NCBI GenBank assembly: GCA_021779275.1
Contig: JAJYAX010000146.1
Location: 1 to 5,188, forward strand
Reading direction: 5' to 3'
Length of the DNA stretch: 5,188 bases
From: Deltaproteobacteria bacterium
GTDB taxonomy: Bacteria > Desulfobacterota > Desulfobulbia > Desulfobulbales > Desulfocapsaceae
Part shown: piece by piece, positions 1-5,188 of the stretch
How positions within the stretch are numbered: position 1 is the stretch's first letter
Layout of the letters: each line of letters begins with the position of its first letter
Position numbers and translations under genes: made by a program
Notes under the pieces: model-generated
The model's input: the letters and a program-made list of their open reading frames with translations, nothing else
What the model was told of the DNA's origin: nothing
The model's database searches: none

Positions 1-310
1 TTTTTTCTCTTGAAATATCCCTGTGCAGTCTGTCCAGATTACGATCAATTATATACCGTTCTCTCGGGCTCAGGTAGCCATCTTCCTTCATACGGTCGAT
101 CTTGTATATAATACCGTCTAATTCCCTCTTAAGCCTTCTTGCCTCGTGCCGGGTGAGTAACCCTTGATCGATTCCCCGCTCAATCCGTTGATACTCCATA
201 TTAACCCTGGAACGTATTCCTCCGCGCCACTCTCCTCTTTCGGCATGGCTTGTGGCGGCCGCACCAAACAGCATTACTGTAAAAAGTACTGCAAGTATCA
301 GTTTTTTCAT
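1..310 (-). CDS. Small exported (periplasmic) protein with duplicated helical repeat, 3'-truncated by window edge
   Basis: The reverse complement reads as an uninterrupted frame of 103 codons from ATG at 310 down to the window edge, so the C-terminus is missing. The start is supported by a strong Shine-Dalgarno (GAGGAGA) six bases upstream. Residues 1-23 form a classic Sec signal peptide: two lysines, a hydrophobic stretch LILAVLFTVMLFGAAA, then SHA before the likely cleavage at A23/E24. The mature part is highly charged, rich in Arg, Glu and Asp, with no cysteines. It contains two similar units about 28 residues apart (residues 48-71 and 76-99), each of the form acidic-x-G-x-L-[T/S]-x-x-E followed by a helix with L-D and a final I. 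Similar D-G-x-L-T-x-x-E repeats occur in small periplasmic proteobacterial proteins of unknown function, and they loosely resemble EF-hand loops. Its codons are more AT-rich (AGA, ATA) than those of the dehydrogenase gene. The function is not known. It is transcribed divergently from the dehydrogenase gene. Confidence 0.82.
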   Translation of the reverse strand, partial: MKKLILAVLFTVMLFGAAATSHAERGEWRGGIRSRVNMEYQRIERGIDQGLLTRHEARRLKRELDGIIYKIDRMKEDGYLSPRERYIIDRNLDRLHRDISREK

Positions 311-316
311 GTGAAG

Positions 317-323
317 TCTCCTC
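317..323 (-). promoter_or_regulatory. Shine-Dalgarno of the exported-protein gene
   Basis: The minus strand reads GAGGAGA here, six bases before the ATG at 310. This is a near-ideal match to the 16S rRNA anti-Shine-Dalgarno, and it fixes the start codon directly in front of the signal peptide. Confidence 0.8.
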
Positions 324-400
324 GATTTTTGCCTGTGTATTTTGATCATCATAACCGATGCTGACCTGGCAAACATCTTCCAGTCGGATGGAAGCGCCCG

Positions 401-441
401 CAGGTTTTTTTTATGTGATAAAAAAGCATAAAAACCACCTG
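401..441. repeat. AT-rich imperfect inverted repeat (possible operator)
   Basis: The left arm 401-415 (CAGGTTTTTTTTATG) and the right arm 427-441 (CATAAAAACCACCTG) are reverse complements at 13 of 15 positions, separated by an 11-base spacer. A further copy of the inner motif, TTTTATGC at 455-462, is an exact inverted match to GCATAAAA at 426-433. The right arm is not followed by a T-run and no plus-strand gene in view ends before it, so a rightward terminator is unlikely. A regulator-binding site or structured AT-rich upstream element for the divergent genes is the more likely reading. The symmetry is directly visible; the function is inferred. Confidence 0.4.
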
Positions 442-490
442 AAAGCAATGGCGATTTTATGCAACAGGGGATCTCGCCGGAAGAGTTAAG

Positions 491-520
491 TTGACACAAG
501 CAGGAAACCGTTCCTATAAT
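491..520 (+). promoter_or_regulatory. Sigma70-type promoter for the dehydrogenase gene
   Basis: A perfect -35 hexamer TTGACA (491-496) is followed after 18 bases by a perfect -10 hexamer TATAAT (515-520). Transcription would start near 527, giving an untranslated leader of about 168 bases before the ATG at 695. This is the only strong promoter-like pair I found reading right. The spacing is one base longer than the 17-base optimum but well within the normal range. Confidence 0.75.
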
Positions 521-527
521 AGCGGTT
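506..527. promoter_or_regulatory. Inverted repeat overlapping the -10 box (possible operator)
   Basis: AACCG (506-510) and CGGTT (523-527) form an exact 5-base inverted repeat with a 12-base centre, and several inner positions are also symmetric (16 of 22 overall). It encloses the TATAAT and reaches the predicted transcription start, where a bound repressor would block polymerase. Five-base arms can arise by chance, so this is a weak call. Confidence 0.3.
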
Positions 528-694
528 CGGCAATCCTGATGGACGTATAACGGCCCTCTTCGTGTCAGTTTTAGGTCCAGGTCATCAGTCTGCAGGCTGC
601 AGGGGCAACCCAATACATCAACAAAATACGAGGACTGCGTCGTCGGTGGGATAGGTGTTTCGGACATCGACAATCCGCTCCGCTTCTGCTTTCC
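528..694 (+). other. Long 5' leader of the dehydrogenase transcript
   Basis: This is the sequence between the predicted transcription start and the ATG at 695. It contains a 13-base palindrome at 590-602 (CTGCAG-G-CTGCAG), a short GGG-GCAA-CCC tetraloop-like element at 602-611, and a possible 7-base-pair stem (642-648 with 665-671, one G-T wobble) ending 23 bases before the ATG. None of these matches a riboswitch class that I recognise. There is no Shine-Dalgarno directly in front of 695; the preceding bases are pyrimidine-rich. The dehydrogenase frame stays open upstream to a TAG at 572-574 but holds no ATG, GTG or TTG in that stretch. Confidence 0.4.
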
Positions 695-3600
695 ATGAGC
701 AAGGCCCAAAATATGAATAGAATAGATTATCGTGAGATTCCTTACAACTTTACCTCCGCGGACGACAAGCTGATAGTCAACCTGCTCTTCGGTCCCGAGG
801 TCTGGGAGGATCTGGAAGAGCTGCGCAGCCAGCGTATCACCGGCAGGTCATCGCGGCTGGTGATGCGCCTTATGGGCGACCTTTTTATCCTCAGGAGAAA
901 CCCTTTTCTTTTTCAGGAACTCATTGACTCCCCGCTCAGGCGGCGGAAGTTTATCAATACCGCAACGGAAGACCTGGACATTATCGAAGAGGCGGCCAGG
1001 ATCGGCAGGGTCGGTTCGGAGCGCAGCAGCAAGGTCCTGCATCTGGTGAAAATCTGTCGTGCTCAACTCTGTGAGCTCAAACAGGAGATTCTGAGCGCCC
1101 CCTCGGTGCGGACCCAGATGCAGAAAAAGCTGGGCGCCATCATTGGGAAGGAAAATGTCCGGTTTGACCCCTTTACCCTCATCAGTCACGCCACCGACGC
1201 CACCGACTGGCGGCTCTTTCTGCCGCTGGCGGTCCTGCGGCCGACCACGGAGGAGCAGGTGCCGCGATTGATGCAGGCGGTGGCCAGGCTCGGTCTGAAG
1301 ATCATCCCCCGCGGCGGCGGCACCGGGCTCACCGGCGGCAGCGTGCCGGTAACCGGCAATTGCGTCATTATCAATACCGAGAGACTGACCCGTATCCATG
1401 ATATCGTCTCTCGTGACTTGCCCCATCTCGGTGCAGACGGTAAGGCGCCGGTGTCGGTGTCGGTGCTGAGGCTTGAAGCAGGGGTCGTGACCTCCGACGC
1501 CATGGCCCGGGCCGCCGACCACAACCTGATCTTCGCCACAGACCCCACCAGCGCCTGGGCCTCGACCATCGGAGGCAATATCGCCGAAAATGCCGGCGGC
1601 AAGACGGCGGTCCTCTGGGGAACCGCCATTGACAACATCCTCTCCTACACCATCGCCATGCCCGGCCAGGGACTCCTGACGGTGCAGCGCATCGACCATC
1701 CGATGCGCAAGATCCTGCCGGAGGATACGGTCCGTTTTCAGGTACTCGATCAGAACGGCAGGGTCCTGCGGGAGGTGCAGCTGGAAGGAACCGAGATTCG
1801 CAAGAAGGGCCTCTGGAAAGACATTACCAACAAGGCCCTGAAGGGGTTGCCGGGTTTCCAGAAGGAGGGCACCGACGGTATTATCACCTCCGGGGAGTTC
1901 GTCCTGCATAAGGCCTATGAAAAGAAGATCACCTTTTGTCTGGAGTTCTACGGCCAGGATATGGATGAGGCCAGCCGGGTCATCGTCGAAATCTCCGAAG
2001 AGTTCGTCAATACCGGTGAAGAGGCCTTGATGGCCCTTGAGCACTTTGATGAGGAATACATCCGCGCCATCACCTACAAATTCAAGGCGGCCAGGAGCGA
2101 GCGTCCGAAGGCGGTCCTTTTGATCGACATGGTCGGCCATACCAGCGCCCAGGTCCTGCGCGGCAAAAAACGCCTGGAGACACTGCTGCAGCCCTATAAA
2201 AACACCGAATTGTTCACCGCCCAGGATGCCGACGAGGCCGCCCGTTTCTGGCGTGACCGCAAGCGGCTGGGCGCGATTGCCGCCCGGACCAACGCCTTCA
2301 AGCTCAATGAAGATATCGTTCTGCCGCTTCCAGCGCTGGCCGAATTCGCCCGCTTTGTCGATTCCTATAACAATGCGGAGGATATCTCCAACAAGGAGCG
2401 GTTTGTCCGCGAGATCACGGAGTATCTGAAGACCGCCGAGCCCATTGAGGATCCCGACTGGCTTGAGGCCAAGATGCCGAAAGCGGGGGACCTGTGCCGG
2501 GAGACGCTTGCAACGCTCAGCCTGAAGGGAACGCTCCGCCACGAGGGATCAATCAGGAGGCTGCTTGATGATCTGCTGGAACTGTTCAGCGGCTACAGCA
2601 AGGTCAGTTCGACCATCGAGGCCATCTTTCGGGAGGTCCGGTCCAGGCGGATCGTCATCGCCACCCATATGCACGCGGGCGACGGCAATATCCATGTCAA
2701 TATCCCGGTCTTTTCCAATGATCGCGGGATGATGAAGCGCGCCGAAAAAACCGCCGAGGATATCATGGCCAAGGCGGTCGATCTGGGCGGCGTGGTGAGC
2801 GGCGAACACGGCATCGGCATCACCAAGATGAAGTTCCTCGACAAGGTCCGGCTTGCCGAACTGCGGACCTACCGCAAGGAGATCGATCCGGAGGGCATCA
2901 TGAACCCGGGGATGCTCAATGATCCGGCGATCATCGACAAGGTCTTCACCCCCTCGTTCAACCTGCTGGAGCTGGAGGCGAAAATCCTCCAGTACGGATC
3001 GCTCGCCCAGCTCTCCTCGATGATCTCCACGTGCGTCCGCTGCGGCAAATGCATGCCGGTCTGCTGCGTCCATCATCCGGGGAGCAATCTCTTTTTTCAT
3101 CCGCGCAACAAGAATATGGTCATCGGCTCGCTGATCGAGGCCCTGCTGTATGATATGCAGCGCTCGCACCGGCCGCGTTTCAACCAGCTCAAGAATCTGG
3201 AAGAGATAGCCGATCATTGCACCCTATGCCGCAAGTGTCTGACTCCCTGTCCGGTGGATATCGACACAGCCGAGGTCTCGGTCCTCGAACGCGAAATATT
3301 GAGCGATCTTGGCTATAAGCACACCGCAGTCGCCACCCGGCTCTCCCTTTTTTATCTTAAAAACAGATATAGAGGGGTTAATATCGCCTTCAGAAAGGGG
3401 ATTCTGGAATGGGGCGGCTCTCTGCAACGGCTTGCCGTCCAGGCATATAAAAAGGCGCCGCCGATGATTACGGATAAAAACTGGTGCCTGCTGAATATGC
3501 TGAAATCACCGATGATGCCCCCGTCGAGAACGGTCCTTGGCGCCATGCTCCCCGAGTATTCGGAACGTGAGGCGTTGATGATTAATCCTGAAGGGTTGGT

Positions 3601-4354
3601 GAAAAAAACGGTCTTCTATTTTCCGGGTTGCGGCTCGGAGCGATTGTATGCCGATATCGGCATGGCCGCCCTCTATATTCTGGCCAAGACCAATACCCGG
3701 GTCATTCTGCCCCCTGCTTTTCTCTGCTGCGGTTTTCCGGCCAAGGCCAACGCCAAGAAGAAAATGGCCGGTGTCATTACCCTCAGAGATACGATTATCC
3801 TCACCCAGATCAGAGAGATGCTGGGCCACATGGTCTTCGATGCCCTCCTGGTCAGCTGCGGCACCTGTCGGGAGGCCCTGCAGGAAATGGGCTGCGGCGA
3901 AATATTCGACTGCGGTATTGACGATGTTTCCAGGTTTGTTCTGGAAAATGCCAATGGCCGGTTCGGCGCCCGGCGCCCGGAGGCGCTGTTGTATCACCGG
4001 CCCTGCCATGACTCCCTGGACGGTCTGGGGCCAAATCTGCTCGGCCGGCTTTATGCCGAGGTGACCAGTGTCCCCGATTGCTGCTCCGAGGCCGGCACAT
4101 TGGCGATCTCCAGACCGGATATCTCCTCCGCCATGCTTGCCCGTAAACGGGAGTCGTTGGAAAAGGCCATGACCGGAAGGGCCGCGGTGATTGCCACCAA
4201 TTGCCCATCCTGTCTCTCCGGCCTCGGTCGCAACCGGGAGTTAGGTATACGTCCCAGACATATGGCGGTGGTTCTGGCCGAGGCCTTGGGCGGAGAAAAC
4301 TGGATGGGGGAATTTTCCCGGCTGGTCGCTACTGCAGAGAAGGTGACCTTTTAA
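695..4354 (+). CDS. DUF3683-type FAD / iron-sulfur 2-hydroxyacid (D-lactate-like) dehydrogenase, five-module fusion
   Basis: This is an intact 1219-residue protein with no signal peptide or membrane helix, so it is probably cytoplasmic or peripheral to the membrane. Residues about 8-140 match the DUF3683 N-terminal domain (REIPYNFTS near 13-21). Residues about 165-410 are the FAD-binding PCMH fold: PRGGGTGLTGGSVP at 205-218, DPTS at 283-286 and TIGGNIAENAGG at 291-302. A long insert near 330-395 ends in QKEGTDGIIT, reminiscent of E. coli YdiJ. Residues about 410-745 are the FAD-oxidase C-terminal domain: HMHAGDGNIHVN at 658-669, GEHG at 703-706 and DPEGIMNPG at 731-739. Two [4Fe-4S] motifs follow: C780/783/786/790 and C842/845/848/852-P. 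Two CCG domains end the chain: C979, CCG at 1011-1013 and C1055/C1058; then C1104, CC at 1129-1130 and C1170/C1173. The family oxidises D-2-hydroxyacids through FAD and Fe-S clusters. The exact substrate and electron acceptor cannot be read from sequence; D-lactate, D-2-hydroxyglutarate and glycolate are candidates. Met7 (713) is an alternative start with a weak AAGG eight bases upstream. Confidence 0.9.
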   Translation: MSKAQNMNRIDYREIPYNFTSADDKLIVNLLFGPEVWEDLEELRSQRITGRSSRLVMRLMGDLFILRRNPFLFQELIDSPLRRRKFINTATEDLDIIEEAARIGRVGSERSSKVLHLVKICRAQLCELKQEILSAPSVRTQMQKKLGAIIGKENVRFDPFTLISHATDATDWRLFLPLAVLRPTTEEQVPRLMQAVARLGLKIIPRGGGTGLTGGSVPVTGNCVIINTERLTRIHDIVSRDLPHLGADGKAPVSVSVLRLEAGVVTSDAMARAADHNLIFATDPTSAWASTIGGNIAENAGGKTAVLWGTAIDNILSYTIAMPGQGLLTVQRIDHPMRKILPEDTVRFQVLDQNGRVLREVQLEGTEIRKKGLWKDITNKALKGLPGFQKEGTDGIITSGEFVLHKAYEKKITFCLEFYGQDMDEASRVIVEISEEFVNTGEEALMALEHFDEEYIRAITYKFKAARSERPKAVLLIDMVGHTSAQVLRGKKRLETLLQPYKNTELFTAQDADEAARFWRDRKRLGAIAARTNAFKLNEDIVLPLPALAEFARFVDSYNNAEDISNKERFVREITEYLKTAEPIEDPDWLEAKMPKAGDLCRETLATLSLKGTLRHEGSIRRLLDDLLELFSGYSKVSSTIEAIFREVRSRRIVIATHMHAGDGNIHVNIPVFSNDRGMMKRAEKTAEDIMAKAVDLGGVVSGEHGIGITKMKFLDKVRLAELRTYRKEIDPEGIMNPGMLNDPAIIDKVFTPSFNLLELEAKILQYGSLAQLSSMISTCVRCGKCMPVCCVHHPGSNLFFHPRNKNMVIGSLIEALLYDMQRSHRPRFNQLKNLEEIADHCTLCRKCLTPCPVDIDTAEVSVLEREILSDLGYKHTAVATRLSLFYLKNRYRGVNIAFRKGILEWGGSLQRLAVQAYKKAPPMITDKNWCLLNMLKSPMMPPSRTVLGAMLPEYSEREALMINPEGLVKKTVFYFPGCGSERLYADIGMAALYILAKTNTRVILPPAFLCCGFPAKANAKKKMAGVITLRDTIILTQIREMLGHMVFDALLVSCGTCREALQEMGCGEIFDCGIDDVSRFVLENANGRFGARRPEALLYHRPCHDSLDGLGPNLLGRLYAEVTSVPDCCSEAGTLAISRPDISSAMLARKRESLEKAMTGRAAVIATNCPSCLSGLGRNRELGIRPRHMAVVLAEALGGENWMGEFSRLVATAEKVTF
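701..704 (+). promoter_or_regulatory. Weak Shine-Dalgarno favouring the internal start at 713
   Basis: AAGG lies eight bases before the in-frame ATG at 713 (Met7 of the longer form). No comparable purine-rich site precedes the ATG at 695. Family-conserved sequence starts only around residue 12, so the first six residues may not be translated. Confidence 0.35.
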
Positions 4355-4367
4355 GAGAAAGATACAA

Positions 4368-5188
4368 TCAACTTTCCCCTATCTCATGGGTCGCCATCTC
4401 CCTGAGTTTGTATTTCTGGATTTTCCCGCTGGCGGTCGTCGGGTAGTCATGTATAAAATAGACGAATTTCGGGATCTTGTAATAGGAGATCTGGTCATTG
4501 CAAAATTCTATTATTTCAGTATCCTGTATCTTTTCGCCTGCCTTGACCTGGACAAAGGCCGCGACCTCTTCCCCGTATTTTTCACTGGGGACGCCTACGA
4601 TCTGCACATCCTTGACCTTCGGATGGGTGTAGAGGAATTCCTCGATCTCCCGGGGGTAGATGTTTTCTCCGCCGCGGATGATCATGTCTTTGATCCGGCC
4701 GGTGATCTTGCAGTAGCCGTTTTCATCCATGATGGCCAGGTCGCCGGTGTGCAGCCAGTTGTCGGCATCCACGGCCTGGGCTGTTTCCTCGGGCATCTTG
4801 TAATACCCTTTCATGACATGATACCCCCGGGTGCAGAGTTCTCCCTGAACGCCAACCGGCACCTCCTCTCCGGTGGCCTGATCGACAATCTTCACCTCGA
4901 CGTTGGGAAGCGCCCGGCCTACGGTGGTGGTCTTCAGCTCCAGGGAGTCCCGGTCCCGGGTCTGGGTGATGCCGGGGGAGGCCTCGGTCTGACCGTAGAC
5001 GATGGTCATTTCGCCCGCCCCCATGTCCTTGATCACCCGCTTCATGACCTCGACCGGGCAGGTGGAGCCGGCCATGACGCCGGTACGCAGGCTTGAGGTG
5101 TCGTAGCTGTTCTTGTCCATCTCCTCAAACTCGGCGATGAACATGGTCGGCACGCCCAAAAGGGCGTTGCACTTCGAGGCCTGGACGG
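4368..5188 (-). CDS. AMP-forming acyl-CoA synthetase (ACSF2/YngI-like), C-terminal 272 residues; N-terminus outside window
   Basis: The minus-strand frame runs from the right window edge to a TGA at 4370-4368. It gives 272 residues, roughly the C-terminal half of a family usually about 540-570 long. The enzyme activates a carboxylic acid with ATP to an acyl-AMP and then forms the CoA thioester. In this fragment's numbering, visible motifs are YGQTEASP at 64-71 (adenylate-binding motif), GELCTRGYHVMKGYY at 115-129, HTGD at 146-149 (ribose-binding Asp), and the hinge and C-terminal subdomain start GRIKDMIIRGGENIYPREIE at 163-182. YGEE follows near 204-207, and the catalytic lysine sits in TASGKIQ at K255. 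The wording of these motifs resembles medium-chain or ACSF2-type enzymes; the actual chain length or substrate is not determinable here. The coding frame continues upstream of the TTG at 5159, so that TTG is internal, not a start. The gene converges on the dehydrogenase gene with a 13-base gap, so the two are not an operon. Confidence 0.92.
   Translation of the reverse strand, partial: VQASKCNALLGVPTMFIAEFEEMDKNSYDTSSLRTGVMAGSTCPVEVMKRVIKDMGAGEMTIVYGQTEASPGITQTRDRDSLELKTTTVGRALPNVEVKIVDQATGEEVPVGVQGELCTRGYHVMKGYYKMPEETAQAVDADNWLHTGDLAIMDENGYCKITGRIKDMIIRGGENIYPREIEEFLYTHPKVKDVQIVGVPSEKYGEEVAAFVQVKAGEKIQDTEIIEFCNDQISYYKIPKFVYFIHDYPTTASGKIQKYKLREMATHEIGES

Larger units (their letters stand above)
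311..694. other. Divergent intergenic region
   Basis: This 384-base non-coding stretch separates two divergent genes. Its left part (311-480) must contain the promoter of the minus-strand exported-protein gene, but I see no convincing -35/-10 pair there. It is AT-rich around 401-462, with runs of T and A arranged as inverted repeats. The right part carries a clear sigma70 promoter reading rightward and the leader of the dehydrogenase gene. I see no convincing small gene, tRNA or known riboswitch in it. Confidence 0.75.

Noticed and set aside
342..355. FNR/CRP-family-like half-site TTGAT-N4-ATAAC
   Set aside because: Only one half matches the consensus; the second half has 3 of 5 positions, so it is not distinguishable from chance.
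164..364. 66-codon plus-strand open frame overlapping the signal-peptide gene
   Set aside because: It overlaps the minus-strand gene, which has a strong ribosome site and signal peptide; this frame has no such support and an unremarkable product.
367..383. Sigma54-like -24/-12 element on the minus strand upstream of the exported-protein gene
   Set aside because: TGG and TTTGC are present, but only 9 bases separate GG from GC instead of the required 10, and the flanking consensus is poor.
562..654. Possible 30-codon GTG-initiated leader peptide in the dehydrogenase leader
   Set aside because: There is no Shine-Dalgarno before the GTG and no run of regulatory codons or paired attenuator hairpins. 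The only ATG nearby (539) is followed by a stop after three codons.
848..3217. Very long minus-strand open frames opposite the dehydrogenase (848-2542 and 2549-3217, same frame)
   Set aside because: They lie exactly codon-on-codon antisense to the real gene, where a stop appears only opposite TTA, CTA or TCA codons. These are rare in this GC-rich gene: the two stops sit opposite the TCA codons for Ser52 and Ser619. The translated products have no recognisable domain, while the plus strand has every family motif.
4340..4354. AAGG-TGA-CCTT followed by TT at the end of the dehydrogenase gene as a terminator
   Set aside because: A 4-base-pair stem with a three-base loop and only a short T-run is too weak for intrinsic termination.
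4386..5096. 236-codon plus-strand open frame opposite the acyl-CoA synthetase
   Set aside because: It is an antisense shadow of a gene with unmistakable AMP-binding motifs; its own translation is low in recognisable structure.
5157..5159. TTG as start codon of the acyl-CoA synthetase
   Set aside because: The frame continues upstream to the window edge with family-like sequence (VQASKCNALLGVPTMF), and the fragment lacks the N-terminal half of the family, so the true start lies beyond the right edge.

Overview
The window looks like ordinary chromosome from a GC-rich (by eye, high-50s percent), probably anaerobic Gram-negative bacterium. Two things suggest a Desulfobacterota (Desulfobulbales-like) organism or a similar proteobacterium. 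One is a very long flavin/iron-sulfur 2-hydroxyacid dehydrogenase with an N-terminal DUF3683-type domain. The other is an ACSF2/YngI-like acyl-CoA synthetase. The taxonomic call is inference from remembered protein families, not from a search.

Layout from left to right. Positions 1-310 hold the 5' part of a minus-strand gene for a small exported protein with a clear signal peptide and a duplicated helix-turn-helix-like unit; its 3' end is outside the window. Positions 311-694 are a 384-base divergent intergenic region. It carries the Shine-Dalgarno sequence of the exported-protein gene, an AT-rich imperfect inverted repeat, a near-perfect sigma70 promoter reading right (TTGACA, 18 bases, TATAAT) overlapped by a second inverted repeat, and a transcribed leader of about 170 bases. 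Positions 695-4354 hold one intact 1219-residue plus-strand gene. It fuses a DUF3683 domain, a GlcD/D-lactate-dehydrogenase-type FAD module, a two-[4Fe-4S] ferredoxin module and two CCG (HdrB/GlpC-like) cysteine-rich domains. Positions 4368-5188 hold the C-terminal half of a minus-strand AMP-forming acyl-CoA synthetase that converges on the dehydrogenase gene with only 13 bases between the stop codons.

How the parts may work together: the large dehydrogenase has a full electron path on one chain, from 2-hydroxyacid to FAD to two cubane clusters to the CCG domains. It would probably pass electrons to a quinone, an electron-transfer protein or a heterodisulfide-like acceptor. It has its own promoter and appears monocistronic. 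The converging acyl-CoA synthetase and the divergent exported-protein gene are separate transcription units, so no pathway link is shown by the layout. I found no mobile element, CRISPR array, tRNA, rRNA or defence system. The most unusual item is the multidomain dehydrogenase itself, a recognisable but poorly characterised family.
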